Source: Cedecea colo | GTDB taxonomy: Bacteria > Pseudomonadota > Gammaproteobacteria > Enterobacterales > Enterobacteriaceae | Length of the DNA stretch: 64,000 bases | Assembly: GCF_011808225.1 (NCBI RefSeq) | Contig: NZ_SOYS01000004.1 | Span: 186,001-250,000, forward strand | Direction of reading: 5' to 3' | Shown: positions 52,692 through 61,681 of the stretch, in pieces | Layout: the number at the start of each line of letters is the position of its first letter | Position numbering within the stretch: position 1 is the first letter of the stretch | Notes under the pieces: generated by a model | What the model was told of the DNA's origin: nothing | What the model saw: only the letters and a program-made list of their open reading frames with translations | Database searches by the model: none | Position numbers and translations under genes: made by a program

Positions 52692-52717
52692 AGAGCCAGT
52701 CATAAATGACTGGCTCT
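52692..52717. repeat. Perfect inverted repeat after ytjA
   Basis: AGAGCCAGTCAT / ATGACTGGCTCT is a 12-bp perfect stem with an AA loop. It lies just past the ytjA stop. It lacks a clear T run, so it is either a weak terminator or an mRNA stability hairpin. Confidence 0.6.
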
Positions 52718-52745
52718 GGGGTCGGTCTCTTACTGTTATAGCACG

Positions 52746-52907
52746 CTATGGACGTCTACGGCCCATAAACAGGCTGACCAGGAACAGAATAATACCTACC
52801 ACGAAGACGATTTTTGCAGCACCCGCTGCGGTACCAGCCAGGCCACCAAAGCCTAAAGCTGCTGCAATCAACGCGATAACCAGAAAAATAATGCCCCAAC
52901 GAAACAT
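52746..52907 (-). CDS. ytjA: Small membrane protein YtjA (DUF1328)
   Basis: This 53-residue, two-helix membrane protein matches E. coli YtjA almost exactly ([20 protein letters not shown] at the start, LFMGRRRP at the end). I chose ATG at 52907, preceded by AGGAGAGG. It lies between osmY and yjjU. Function is unknown. Confidence 0.93.
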   Translation of the reverse strand: MFRWGIIFLVIALIAAALGFGGLAGTAAGAAKIVFVVGIILFLVSLFMGRRRP

Positions 52908-53046
52908 AAGCCTCTCCTTAACCATAGTGAACTCGAATCGCTTCTTAATGAGTGCCTTCAGGCTGCTCACTGGCGATATATGAGTAGCGGTAGTGCTGAC
53001 TGATTCCCCCGGCCAACCCGGAGGAATGAGTTTCGGTATGCTGCAA

Positions 53047-53658
53047 TTACTGAACTTTCAGGTCGTTCTTAACGCTTTTCACGCCGTCTACGGCTTTAGC
53101 GATGCTTTCTGCACGTTCAGATTGAGCATTGTTCTTCACGTGCCCTGAAAGCTGGACGACGCCGTCGGTGGTTTCCACTTTGACATTGCGTGACGGAACG
53201 ATGTCATCTGCTAATAGTTTAGCCTTGATTTCGCTGGTGGTGGCAGCATCACCGGCATAACCGCTTACCGATTTCTCTTTCCCATCACGCACGTGAAGCT
53301 TATCGCTTACGGAGGAGACGCCTTTAACGCCTTTAGCAACGGATACCGCTTGCTCCGCCTGAGCCTGGCTTTCAACAAAACCGCTCAGCGTCACAACTTT
53401 TTTATCGGTTTTCACCGAGATATCGGTGCTTTTAATATTTTCATCGTCCACCAGCGCGGCTTTTACTTTCGCGGTGATGGAGCTATCGTCCATGAAATTA
53501 CCGACTTTATTCATAGAGCTATCGATTTTTTCCCCTGCGGAGTGAGCCGTTGATTCAGTCTTGTTCAGCATGGTGTCTTCCGCAAGGGCAGAACCGCTTG
53601 CCAGAACCGAACCCAGAACCACCGCCAGCAGAGTTTTCGAAATCTTAGTCGTAGTCAT
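53047..53658 (-). CDS. osmY: Osmotically inducible periplasmic protein OsmY
   Basis: OsmY is a stationary-phase and osmotic-stress periplasmic chaperone. It has 203 residues: signal peptide ending SGSALA, then two BON domains (about 55-125 and 133-203), each with the pattern [12 protein letters not shown]...VVTLSGFV and [10 protein letters not shown]...VVQLSGHV. I chose the ATG at 53658 ([13 protein letters not shown]), behind AGGA. Confidence 0.96.
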   Translation of the reverse strand: MTTTKISKTLLAVVLGSVLASGSALAEDTMLNKTESTAHSAGEKIDSSMNKVGNFMDDSSITAKVKAALVDDENIKSTDISVKTDKKVVTLSGFVESQAQAEQAVSVAKGVKGVSSVSDKLHVRDGKEKSVSGYAGDAATTSEIKAKLLADDIVPSRNVKVETTDGVVQLSGHVKNNAQSERAESIAKAVDGVKSVKNDLKVQ

Positions 53659-54074
53659 CGATTTATTCCTGTAAGTTTGCGCAGAATTTGAGCGCCGGGC
53701 CACAACGTGGCAGCTTTGCTGAAAAGGCAAAAGCCTAAGCTTGCTCTCAGTCTGTGACTTCCGTGATAACCAAAGCTAATGGCTGTTCGCCCTGTCCGAT
53801 ATCACGCCCTTCATGAGTTAAAGCAGTTATTAATATTGCGATAACAAGTTTTCACTTAAAAACATCCCGTAAATCCGTGAATGAATGGGATATTTATCCG
53901 TTCGCGTTGTCATTACTTTGTTAAATATAGATCACAATCGCAAAATTGCATGGTGGCGGCGGTTGAAAAATGGGCGAATGCAGAGGAATAACAGGAAATT
54001 AAGAACAATCCGTAAGGGGTTAAAAAGACAGGAAAAGTAGCAGGACACGGCGGCTGCCGCGCCCTGCGAGGGGA
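53659..54074 (-). promoter_or_regulatory. prfC-osmY gap with probable osmY promoter
   Basis: This 416-base gap holds the prfC terminator at its right end (54040-54067). Around 53921-53940 there is a stretch reading leftward GATTGTGATCTATATTTAAC, very like the E. coli osmY promoter, with CTATATT as -10. That implies a long osmY leader of more than 250 bases. No gene is visible. Confidence 0.6.
54040..54067 (-). terminator. prfC terminator
   Basis: Leftward, GCAGGGCGCGGC pairs with GCCGTGTCCTGC (some mismatches) and is followed by TACTTTTCCTGTCTTTTT. Confidence 0.65.
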
Positions 54075-55664
54075 TTAATGCTCGCGGGTTTTACGGAACA
54101 CCACATCCGGATAACGATCCTGCGTCAGGTTAAGGTTAACCATGGTTGGCGCGATATACGCCAGGTTATCCCCGCCATCGAGCGCCAGCTGTACTTCGTT
54201 TTTACGCTTGAACTCTTCAAACTTTTTCACGTCGGTGCTTTCTACCCAGCGGGCCGTCGATACGTTAACGGATTCGTAAATCGCCTCAACGTTATATTCG
54301 CTTTTAAGCCTTGCAACCACCACGTCAAACTGCAGCACGCCCACCGCACCCACAATAAGGTCGTTGTTGGTAATGGGACGGAACACCTGCACCGCGCCTT
54401 CTTCAGAAAGCTGGACCAGGCCTTTAAGCAGCTGCTTCTGCTTGAGCGGATCGCGCAGGCGAATGCGGCGGAACAGTTCCGGTGCGAAGTTCGGAATACC
54501 GGTGAACTTCATCATTTCGCCCTGGGTAAAGGTGTCTCCAATCTGAATGGTGCCGTGGTTGTGCAGGCCGATGATGTCGCCCGGGTACGCTTCTTCAACG
54601 TGCGAACGGTCGCCGGCCATAAAGGTCAGCGCATCGGAAATCACCACGTCTTTGCCGGTACGCACCTGGCGCAGCTTCATGCCCTTTTCATATTTACCGG
54701 AAACCACGCGCATAAAGGCTACGCGGTCGCGATGTTTCGGATCCATATTGGCCTGAATCTTAAACACGAAACCGGTAAATTTATCTTCCGCTGCTTCCAC
54801 TTCACGGGTGTCGGTTTTACGCGACATTGGCGCAGGCGCCCACTCAACAAGGCCATCAAGCATATGGTCAACGCCGAAGTTGCCCAGCGCGGTACCGAAG
54901 AAGACCGGCGTCAGCTCCCCTTCAAGGAACAGGTCACGATCGAACTCGTGAGACGCGCCCTGCACCAGCTCCAGCTCATCGCGAAGCTGCGCGGCCAGCT
55001 CTTCACCCACGGCGACATCAAGCTCGGGATTATCCAGCCCTTTAACGATGCGTACTTCCTGAATGGTATGGCCTTTACCGGTCTGGTAGAGATAGGTTTC
55101 GTCTTTATATAAGTGATAAACGCCTTTGAACAGCTTGCCGCAGCCGATAGGCCAGGTGATCGGCGAACAGGCGATTTTCAACTCGCGCTCGACTTCGTCC
55201 AGCACTTCCATCGGATCACGGATATCGCGGTCCAGTTTGTTCATAAAGGTGAGGATCGGCGTATCGCGCAGACGGGTCACTTCCATCAGTTTACGCGTCC
55301 TGTCTTCAACGCCTTTCGCAGCATCGATAACCATCAGGCAGCAGTCCACCGCCGTCAGCGTGCGGTAGGTATCTTCGGAGAAGTCTTCATGCCCCGGAGT
55401 ATCAAGCAGGTTGACCAGGCTGTCGCGATAAGGGAACTGCATAACGGAAGTGGTGATGGAAATGCCGCGCTGTTTTTCCATCTCCATCCAGTCGGATTTT
55501 GCATGCTGGCTGGAGCCGCGGCCTTTTACGGTGCCGGCGGTCTGGATCGCCTGTCCGAACAGCAGCACTTTTTCAGTGATAGTTGTTTTACCGGCATCCG
55601 GGTGGGAAATGATCGCAAAGGTGCGGCGTTTCGACACCTCTTGCAGATAAGGAGACAAAGTCAT
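54075..55664 (-). CDS. prfC: Peptide chain release factor RF3
   Basis: RF3 is the GTPase that recycles RF1/RF2 after termination. It has 529 residues with G1 [15 protein letters not shown]2-G3 QRGISITTS and [13 protein letters not shown], and G4 TFMNKLDRD. Repeat copy E lies upstream, between yjjG and this gene. Confidence 0.98.
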   Translation of the reverse strand: MTLSPYLQEVSKRRTFAIISHPDAGKTTITEKVLLFGQAIQTAGTVKGRGSSQHAKSDWMEMEKQRGISITTSVMQFPYRDSLVNLLDTPGHEDFSEDTYRTLTAVDCCLMVIDAAKGVEDRTRKLMEVTRLRDTPILTFMNKLDRDIRDPMEVLDEVERELKIACSPITWPIGCGKLFKGVYHLYKDETYLYQTGKGHTIQEVRIVKGLDNPELDVAVGEELAAQLRDELELVQGASHEFDRDLFLEGELTPVFFGTALGNFGVDHMLDGLVEWAPAPMSRKTDTREVEAAEDKFTGFVFKIQANMDPKHRDRVAFMRVVSGKYEKGMKLRQVRTGKDVVISDALTFMAGDRSHVEEAYPGDIIGLHNHGTIQIGDTFTQGEMMKFTGIPNFAPELFRRIRLRDPLKQKQLLKGLVQLSEEGAVQVFRPITNNDLIVGAVGVLQFDVVVARLKSEYNVEAIYESVNVSTARWVESTDVKKFEEFKRKNEVQLALDGGDNLAYIAPTMVNLNLTQDRYPDVVFRKTREH

Positions 55665-55771
55665 AATTCTATCTTCTGTGAATGCGCGCGGCCCTGGGCC
55701 ACGCGGCTAGTGAACGTATTCTGGCGGTTATTTTACCCATCAGTACGGGTTTAACAATCAACAATCATTCG

Positions 55772-55908
55772 AAGGATGACAAACTTTATACGATTGCGAA
55801 CCGAGAAGATCTCACTGGAATATTAACAAGGAAAATCAACGCATTGACTTTCATCTGCTCTTTAACAAAAAGGGAAAACCATGTTTTTCCCTGTTTTGTT
55901 AATAACCT
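55772..55908 (+). repeat. Intergenic repeat family, copy E (most diverged)
   Basis: This copy keeps GGATGACAAAC at its left end, AAAATCAACGCATTGA in the middle and the long hairpin AACAAAAAGGGAAAA / TTTTTCCCTGTTTTGTT, where stem bases differ from other copies but still pair. It ends TTAATAACCT. It is about 137 bp, lies directly after the yjjG stop, and lacks clear flanking palindromes. Confidence 0.72.
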
Positions 55909-55911
55909 CAA

Positions 55912-56589
55912 TCATGGCTTACACAACAGTTGCTCCAGCTCACTGAGTGAGGTGACCTGCCACGTCGGATGAATGCCTTCCGGCAGGCTGCGTCCGTGGG
56001 CATTTAACCAGCAGGTCGCAAGACCGGCGTTCATCCCGCCCAGAATGTCCGATTCAGCAGTATCGCCCACCATCATCACGCGATCGCGCGGCGGGTTGCC
56101 CATTTGCTCGACAGCATAATCGAAAATTCTGCGGTCCGGTTTGGCGATGCCGACCTGCTCGGAAATCACCAGCAGATCGAAAAAGTCCCGCAGGCCGGTA
56201 CGCTCCAGGCGAATTTGCTGTAGCGCAGTAAAGCCGTTGGTAATGATGCCGAGCTTAACCTTGCCTTTAAGCGCGTCGAGAAGCGAGATGGCGCCCGGCA
56301 GCGGCGCGCAGATTTCAGCCATCGCATTTAAAAACGCGGCGTTCAAATCGCCTGCGGGTACGCTCAGCCTGTCAGACCAGCCCTGAAAACGCTGGTGCTG
56401 AAGCTGCAGGGCATTGATAGCGCCGTTCTGGTAATCCACCCATAAAGGTTTATTAATTGCCTGGTAATCCTGGAAATCTTCAGCGGTGAACGTCACGCTA
56501 TAGTCGAGAAACATCCGCTGTAAGCCGCCGAAAGCGTCAAAGGTAAATAACGTTTCGTCGGCATCAAATAAAATCCAGTCCCAGTTCAT
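55912..56589 (-). CDS. yjjG: Pyrimidine 5'-nucleotidase YjjG
   Basis: YjjG is a HAD-family house-cleaning nucleotidase for dUMP, dTMP and modified pyrimidine nucleotides. It has 225 residues with [33 protein letters not shown] and [15 protein letters not shown] chose ATG at 56589 (MNWDWILFD). It is downstream of rimI. Confidence 0.95.
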   Translation of the reverse strand: MNWDWILFDADETLFTFDAFGGLQRMFLDYSVTFTAEDFQDYQAINKPLWVDYQNGAINALQLQHQRFQGWSDRLSVPAGDLNAAFLNAMAEICAPLPGAISLLDALKGKVKLGIITNGFTALQQIRLERTGLRDFFDLLVISEQVGIAKPDRRIFDYAVEQMGNPPRDRVMMVGDTAESDILGGMNAGLATCWLNAHGRSLPEGIHPTWQVTSLSELEQLLCKP

Positions 56590-56633
56590 CAATACACCTT
56601 TTATCAATTGCTACCCTGAATAATCCGGGTATT

Positions 56634-57077
56634 TTAGCCCAGCGGTAACGCCATGATAATGGCGTCTTCCCTGCCCTCTTTCGTCGGGTAGTAGTTGCGG
56701 CGAATCGTCGCCTCGTTAAAGCCCAGGCTCTCGTAAAGCGCGATAGCCGCACTATTCGAGGCGCGCACTTCAAGCCACAGGGTGAAGACTTCTCGCTTTT
56801 CCAGCTCGCTGATTAAATATTCCAGCAGCTGGCGGCCTAATCCTTTGCGTTGATAAGCGGGATCGACCGCAATATTGAATAATGTGGCCTCGTCGAGGAC
56901 AACCTGCGTCACGGCAAATGCGGCCATCTCGCCATCGACATCAAGCCGCAAATTGAAATAGCGTTCGCCCTGATTGCTGGCAAAGGTTTTTTCGCTCCAT
57001 GGAAAGGCATGGCTGCGCTGCTCGATGGCGTAAGCCGCCGCTAAATCACTCGGCTTCAGGGAATAGATCGTGTTCAT
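56634..57077 (-). CDS. rimI: Ribosomal protein S18 N-acetyltransferase RimI
   Basis: RimI acetylates the N-terminal alanine of ribosomal protein S18. It has 147 residues and is a GNAT fold, with the acetyl-CoA loop AYQRKGLGRQLLEYL and EVRASNSAAIALYESLGF. I chose the ATG at 57077 (MNTIYSL). It overlaps the end of holD by 32 bases, the arrangement known in E. coli. Confidence 0.96.
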   Translation of the reverse strand: MNTIYSLKPSDLAAAYAIEQRSHAFPWSEKTFASNQGERYFNLRLDVDGEMAAFAVTQVVLDEATLFNIAVDPAYQRKGLGRQLLEYLISELEKREVFTLWLEVRASNSAAIALYESLGFNEATIRRNYYPTKEGREDAIIMALPLG

Positions 57078-57459
57078 GTTCGCAAATTTGCTGCCACAGC
57101 GCCTGTCGCGCATTGCCATTGTGATAAAGCTCGTCTAAAGCGGGGGTCGTCAACTGCGTGCCGGGAAGGGGCAGCGGTTCATCAACGCCCAGCCGCCAGC
57201 TGTTGCAGCGGGTATCGGCTGGCAGCATCGCCGCGCGATCCGGCGTGAGCTGCAATACCTGCTGCGGCGTCAGCGCCAGGCTGCGCAGCACGTCGTTGAC
57301 CAGCGGGTCGTCCAGTGCCGGAAGCGTTTCCGCCACCATAACCAGCCGGGTATCTGCCGACAGCGAAACGGCAATTTCGCCCTGCAACACCAACGGTCGC
57401 CGCAGCTCCCACTGGGTGATCCCCAGTTGCCCTAACAGCCAGTCGCGTCGCAAGCTCAT
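57046..57459 (-). CDS. holD: DNA polymerase III psi subunit HolD
   Basis: HolD (psi) links the clamp loader to the chi subunit and SSB. It has 137 residues, is similar to E. coli in RRDWLLGQLGITQWELRRP and CNSWRLGVDEPLPL, and ends ALWQQICEHEHDLFPE. I chose ATG at 57459 (MSLRRDW). It overlaps rimI downstream. Confidence 0.95.
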   Translation of the reverse strand: MSLRRDWLLGQLGITQWELRRPLVLQGEIAVSLSADTRLVMVAETLPALDDPLVNDVLRSLALTPQQVLQLTPDRAAMLPADTRCNSWRLGVDEPLPLPGTQLTTPALDELYHNGNARQALWQQICEHEHDLFPEAE

Positions 57460-57532
57460 AGCGAAACCTTTGCAGAGTGCCAATTGGGGCGCAAATATAG
57501 CAAATACATCGAATGCGCGCCATTAAACCTCT

Positions 57533-57664
57533 TTCTACACTCATTAGCTGGAATCGCAGCAAGGCGAGCAGGAAGCCTATCCCGATGAGCTTACTCCTGG
57601 ATAAGTGATTCGGGTAAGCGAGTGCAGTTAACGCCGCTGCAACTTCAGGTAAGACGTGTATAAT
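57533..57664. repeat. ERIC-like element in the holD-rsmC gap
   Basis: The segment with GATGAGCTTACTCCTGGATA, AAGTGATTCGGGTAAGCGAG, TGCAGTTAACGCC and TTCAGGTAAGACGTGTAT matches the ERIC consensus layout. Its right end supplies TATAAT (57659-57664), a perfect -10 for rsmC. Exact left boundary is uncertain. Confidence 0.72.
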
Positions 57665-57692
57665 CGCCGCTCTGTTTAAAAGGAGTGTTCTG

Positions 57693-58724
57693 ATGTCTGC
57701 GTTAACCCCGGCAAGCGAAGTGCTGCTGCGCCACAGCGATGATTTTACCGAGAGCCGCGTACTGTTTGCCGGTGACTTACAAGACGATTTACCCGCCCGT
57801 TTTGAGACCGCGGCAAGCCGCGTCCACACCCAGCAGTTCCATCACTGGCAGGCACTAAGCGCCCAGATGGGCGAAAACGCGCAGTATGGCCTGGTTGCGG
57901 GTGCCGACACCATTAGCGACAGCAATACGCTGATTTACTACTGGCCGAAGAACAAGCCGGAAGCACACTTCCAGTTGATGAATATCCTCTCCCTGCTGCC
58001 GGTTGGCTGCGATGTGTTCGTCGTGGGCGAAAACCGTAGCGGCGTGCGAAGCGCCGAGCAAATGCTTGAAGATTATTGCCCGTTGACCAAAATCGACAGC
58101 GCGCGTCGTTGCGGCCTGTATCATGGCCGACTCGAAACGCAGCCGCAGTTCGATGAACACGCCTGGTGGGATGAATATCCACACGAAGGCATGACGGTGA
58201 AAACCCTGCCGGGCGTCTTTAGCCGCGACGGGCTGGATACCGGCAGCAAGCTGCTGCTTTCCACGCTGACGCCGCACACCAAAGGTAAAGTGCTGGACGT
58301 TGGCTGCGGCGCGGGCGTGCTCGCCATTACGCTCGCAAGCCATTCTCCAAAAGTTCGCCTGACGCTATGCGACGTTAGCGCCCCGGCAGTGGAGGCCAGT
58401 CGCGCAACGCTTGCTGCGAACGGGATTGAAGGTGAAGTCATCGCCAGCAACGTCTATTCCGAAATTAATGGCCGTTTCGACATGATTATCTCCAACCCGC
58501 CGTTCCACGACGGGATGCAAACCAGCCTGGATGCCGCCCACCAGCTAATTCGCGGTGCGGTACGCCACCTGAGCACGGGCGGTGAGCTAAGAATCGTCGC
58601 CAACGCCTTCCTGGCCTATCCGAACATCCTCGACGAAGCTTTTGGCAACCATGAAGTGATCGCCCAGACGGGTCGCTTTAAGGTTTACCGTGCGGTCCTG
58701 GGGCGCGGCGCTAAAAAGCGCTGA
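57693..58724 (+). CDS. rsmC: 16S rRNA m2G1207 methyltransferase RsmC
   Basis: RsmC methylates G1207 of 16S rRNA. It has 343 residues: a degenerate N-terminal methyltransferase-like domain and a C-terminal catalytic one with the AdoMet loop [19 protein letters not shown] and the catalytic [14 protein letters not shown] precedes the ATG. It is divergent from holD. Confidence 0.96.
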   Translation: MSALTPASEVLLRHSDDFTESRVLFAGDLQDDLPARFETAASRVHTQQFHHWQALSAQMGENAQYGLVAGADTISDSNTLIYYWPKNKPEAHFQLMNILSLLPVGCDVFVVGENRSGVRSAEQMLEDYCPLTKIDSARRCGLYHGRLETQPQFDEHAWWDEYPHEGMTVKTLPGVFSRDGLDTGSKLLLSTLTPHTKGKVLDVGCGAGVLAITLASHSPKVRLTLCDVSAPAVEASRATLAANGIEGEVIASNVYSEINGRFDMIISNPPFHDGMQTSLDAAHQLIRGAVRHLSTGGELRIVANAFLAYPNILDEAFGNHEVIAQTGRFKVYRAVLGRGAKKR

Positions 58725-58779
58725 TACCACAGCGGCGCCGCTTTTTGCAGCAATTGCGGAAGCTGCGCCAAATTAACTG

Positions 58780-58807
58780 TTGACGAAGTCCAGAAAACAT
58801 CTAGAAT
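58780..58807 (+). promoter_or_regulatory. Promoter of the leucine tRNA cluster
   Basis: TTGACG at 58780-58785, 16 bases, then TAGAAT at 58802-58807, followed by a GC-rich discriminator (GCGCC). This is typical of stringently controlled tRNA promoters. Confidence 0.85.
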
Positions 58808-58845
58808 GCGCCTCCGTGGTTGTGATACTTCGGTATTACAGGTAT

Positions 58846-58932
58846 GCGAAGGTGGCGGAATTGGTAGACGCGCTAGCTTCAGGTGTTAGTGTTCTTACGG
58901 ACGTGAGGGTTCAAGTCCCTCTCTTCGCACCA
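58846..58932 (+). tRNA. leuV: tRNA-Leu (CAG), copy 1
   Basis: An 87-base class II tRNA with encoded CCA. Anticodon stem CTAGC/GTTAG encloses TTCAGGT, giving anticodon CAG. T arm GAGGG-TTCAAGT-CCCTC. The variable arm GTTC/GGAC has one G:U pair. It is the first of three tandem copies; the symbol follows the E. coli leuVPQ order and is a guess at equivalence. Confidence 0.95.
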
Positions 58933-58964
58933 CCAACAACCACGCAAGATATCGTTCGCACTGC

Positions 58965-59051
58965 GCGAAGGTGGCGGAATGGGTAGACGCGCTAGCTTCA
59001 GGTGTTAGTGTTCTTACGGACGTGAGGGTTCAAGTCCCTCTCTTCGCACCA
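58965..59051 (+). tRNA. leuP: tRNA-Leu (CAG), copy 2
   Basis: 87 bases, identical to copy 1 except for T to G at tRNA base 17 in the D loop (GAATGGGTAG instead of GAATTGGTAG). Encoded CCA and anticodon CAG are intact. Gap to copy 1 is 32 bases. Confidence 0.95.
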
Positions 59052-59079
59052 ATGCGAAGGCGATATCAAAAATACCAGT

Positions 59080-59166
59080 GCGAAGGTGGCGGAATTGGTA
59101 GACGCGCTAGCTTCAGGTGTTAGTGTCCTAACGGACGTGAGGGTTCAAGTCCCTCTCTTCGCACCA
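59080..59166 (+). tRNA. leuQ: tRNA-Leu (CAG), copy 3
   Basis: 87 bases, same body as copy 1 but with variable arm GTCC-TAAC-GGAC, fully Watson-Crick paired, instead of GTTC-TTAC-GGAC. Encoded CCA and anticodon CAG are intact. Confidence 0.95.
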
Positions 59167-59223
59167 CTTCTTTGTTGTTTCCCAGAAGTTTTTCAGTCCT
59201 TCCTCGGTTTTTTCCTGCATCTT

Positions 59224-59460
59224 TTATCCCATTCCCGTATTCAGCATCACCAACGCAAGCCCGCTGGCAAAAACAATCCCTGATGGTAACAGCACATAAT
59301 GCCGTAGCCGCCTGTGGAACAGCATTGTTGTAGACGCGACTAATCCCAGCACCATCAACGCTCGCCACTGGCTAAAGGACAAATCCATATACACCAGTCC
59401 CGCGACGATCGGACCCGGCACGAGCGCTCCCCAGACGCTTTCAAGCTGTCGTTGCAACAT
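59224..59460 (-). CDS. yjjZ: DUF1435 small membrane protein (YjjZ-like)
   Basis: This 78-residue protein has two or three hydrophobic segments and looks like the DUF1435 family to which E. coli YjjZ belongs; YjjZ also sits near fhuF and the leucine tRNAs there. A strong Fur box is about 20 bases upstream, so it is probably iron-repressed. Function is unknown. Confidence 0.7.
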   Translation of the reverse strand: MLQRQLESVWGALVPGPIVAGLVYMDLSFSQWRALMVLGLVASTTMLFHRRLRHYVLLPSGIVFASGLALVMLNTGMG

Positions 59461-59479
59461 ATTGGCTATTCCATCAATT

Positions 59480-59498
59480 GGTAATGATAACCAATATC
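59480..59498 (-). promoter_or_regulatory. Fur box upstream of yjjZ
   Basis: GGTAATGATAACCAATATC matches the 19-bp Fur consensus (GATAATGATAATCATTATC) at 16 of 19 positions. It lies 20 bases before the yjjZ start. The remaining gap to 59727 shows nothing further that I can name. Confidence 0.85.
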
Positions 59499-59727
59499 AT
59501 ATGATAGACTTTCTCAGTTGTCAGCCTCCACGGCAACGTTTTCAGGCTGAACCTGAGCCTTGCGCAACATCAGATGACAGGTATTCATGAAAGTGATAGA
59601 TTTAACAGCAACGTTAATAAAATTTACTCGTACAAAACAAATAACGTCAATCATCTATCCGCAAACGTAACGTTAAAGCAATGCAAATTCGCATCTCCCA
59701 CATCCGACCGAAAGAATTAATTTAGCT

Positions 59728-60792
59728 ATGAGCGCAAAGACCTGGCGGGCATTAATTAAAGAAAAGCATCAGCTCTCTTTACGTTTATTTCTATTACTGA
59801 ACGCAATATCTGCCTGTTTCAACATCGCGAGCCCGACCCATCACGCCATAACTATCACCGTACCCGTCATTCTGGTACTGCTATCCAGCACCGCTCTTTT
59901 GCTCTGGCAAGCGCTTGATAAAAAAAGATTAATCAGCATTAATTTAGTGTCGCTGTTACTGGGCGTATTATGGGCCTGGCATATCGTCATTAAAAATAGC
60001 GACGTTCCCAATAACGATGCCTCGTTTTTAATAATCGTTCTGCTGACTATCCTGTTTATTGGTTCTATCTCTTTTATCAATAACTTACGGGCGTTCACCC
60101 TACATTGCCTGCCGGTTACTTTAACCGTTCTGTGGCTCGATCAGGGCGAGCACTGGCTGCGCGTGCTTTACTCTATCGCACTCCCCGGCATCGGCATCAC
60201 CATCCAACATATCATTCAGCGACGTAATGATAAGTTCACTCAACGGCTGATGGACAAGCTGCTGAAAGAGAAAAAGACGCTGAGCGACCTGAGCATGGTC
60301 GACCCGCTTACGGGCCTGTACAATCGCCGTGGCTTTCAAAACCGTCTTGAGAATGTCCTGGCGGCCGGCAGCGGCAACCACTATGTGCTGCTGCTTGATA
60401 TCGATCATTTCAAAGCTTACAACGATAACTACGGTCACAGCATGGGCGACCAGGCGTTAATTCGCGTTTCTGCTGCCGTCCGCGATGCGGTACGCTCACG
60501 GGACATCGTCACGCGCTACGGCGGCGAAGAGTTTATGGTTCTGCTGACTAATATTGAAGCTAACATCGCCCTGCAAACCGCTGAGCGCATCCGGCAACGT
60601 GTTTACGATTTGAAGATCCTACATCTGTTTAACGAACAGGTAGCCACCAATGTCACTATCAGTATTGGCCTTGCGCCACTCAAAGATGACGGCATAGAAG
60701 AAGCCTTAAGGCTGGCTGATAAGGCGCTTTACCGCGCCAAGAACCAGGGGCGTAATAGCATCCTCACCAGCGACGCACTACAGGCGGCGTAA
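59728..60792 (+). CDS. Membrane-anchored diguanylate cyclase
   Basis: This 354-residue protein has an N-terminal membrane region of about six helices (residues 15-165), a short coiled linker (FTQRLMDKLLKEKKTLSDL) and a C-terminal GGDEF domain. The active site reads RYGGEEF, a functional variant, and the inhibitory I-site RSRD is present five residues before it. DPLTGLYNRRGF begins the domain. It should make c-di-GMP and be product inhibited. E. coli has bglJ-yjjQ at this place. No strong ribosome binding site is visible. The signal sensed is unknown. Confidence 0.92.
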   Translation: MSAKTWRALIKEKHQLSLRLFLLLNAISACFNIASPTHHAITITVPVILVLLSSTALLLWQALDKKRLISINLVSLLLGVLWAWHIVIKNSDVPNNDASFLIIVLLTILFIGSISFINNLRAFTLHCLPVTLTVLWLDQGEHWLRVLYSIALPGIGITIQHIIQRRNDKFTQRLMDKLLKEKKTLSDLSMVDPLTGLYNRRGFQNRLENVLAAGSGNHYVLLLDIDHFKAYNDNYGHSMGDQALIRVSAAVRDAVRSRDIVTRYGGEEFMVLLTNIEANIALQTAERIRQRVYDLKILHLFNEQVATNVTISIGLAPLKDDGIEEALRLADKALYRAKNQGRNSILTSDALQAA

Positions 60793-60835
60793 ATAACGCC
60801 GCTCTTTTGCAGAAATCCCCTTCAGCGCGCACATT

Positions 60836-60875
60836 TTCAGCTTGCTAACGGCCTTGCCTATAGTTAGGATTGGCA
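60836..60875 (+). repeat. fhuF upstream sequence, left copy of a direct repeat
   Basis: These 40 bases begin TTTCAGCTTGCTAACGGC and recur at 63961-64000 with four substitutions (36 of 40 identical). They lie directly upstream of the fhuF pseudogene. The two copies bracket the colicin cassette, 3.1 kb apart. Confidence 0.9.
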
Positions 60876-60884
60876 ATCATTATC
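60866..60884 (+). promoter_or_regulatory. Fur box of fhuF (left copy)
   Basis: The stretch ending AATCATTATC matches the Fur consensus at 13 of 19 positions, with an unbroken right half. It is 27 bases before the fhuF ATG, fitting iron repression of fhuF. Confidence 0.7.
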
Positions 60885-60910
60885 ATTTAGATTACCGGTC
60901 GTATCAGGCG

Positions 60911-61501
60911 ATGGCGTTTCAGTCCCAACAGTTTATCGATGACACTGCATGGCAGACGCCTTTTCGGCGCGCTGAGCCATCGCTTGCGGACGAATTGCGC
61001 GACCACTTCACGTCGCATCGCGCCTGGTTTAACGATACCGTTAAGCTCAATGAACCTGCGCCTGATAAAGCGCTGACCTTCTATCAGTGAGCTCAGCCAG
61101 CAACCTTAACCTCTCTGATGGCCTGCTATGCCGATCACATCTATCTCAACCAGCCCGGATTGCCGCGCGAAGGCAAGCCGCTGAAGTCCCTGTGGGCTCA
61201 GTGGTATCTCGATTTACTGGTGCCGCCTCTGATAATGGCGCTGATTACGCATCCGCGCGCGCTGGATATCGATCCGGCGCAAATCCGCGCTGAGTTTCAT
61301 GAAACGGGCCGCGCCGCCACTTTCTGGCTGGACGTGCAGGAGGACAGGCAGGCTTCGGTATTACCGCTTCGCCTGCGCATAGAGAAACTTATCGTTAAAA
61401 GCCTGATACCCGTTGTTGATGCGCTGGAAGAGAGCGGTGATATCAACGGTAAGCTTATCTGGGCAAATACCGCCTATATCGGTCCGTTGGCAGCCGCCTG
61501 A
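60911..61501 (+). pseudogene. fhuF: fhuF pseudogene (nonsense and 3' truncation)
   Basis: FhuF is the [2Fe-2S] ferric-siderophore reductase. The frame from ATG at 60911 reads like FhuF (NEPAPDKALTFYQ) up to an in-frame TGA at 61088-61090, where E. coli has Trp after Gln. It continues in the same frame with YADHIYLNQP, LKSLWAQWYLDLLVPP, FHETGRAATFW and INGKLIWANTAYI, then diverges and stops at 61501. The C-terminal quarter with the four cluster cysteines is absent. The gene cannot make a working reductase. A second copy may begin at the right window edge. Confidence 0.9.
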
Positions 61502-61681
61502 GGCTTAAACGTATGTCTTAAGGAGTTATATATCAGGTAAGTTACAGGCTATAAAGATAAAGCCTCATGTAATATTATATCGGAGATATTGTTTCCAGTT
61601 AGACTTCTTAAGCGACTATTTTTGAACTTATACCTATGCAATAATGAACCGTTGTGTAAAAAACTCAGACGTTAGCTCAAC

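Noticed and set aside
54078-55112. A 344-codon open frame opposite prfC
   Set aside because: Antisense shadow of RF3.
58780-59283. Short frames across the leucine tRNAs
   Set aside because: They repeat the same peptide because they translate the tRNA sequences.
58846-60792. Prophage or integrative element at the tRNA-Leu cluster
   Set aside because: No integrase, no repeat of the tRNA 3' end, and the following genes are not phage-like.
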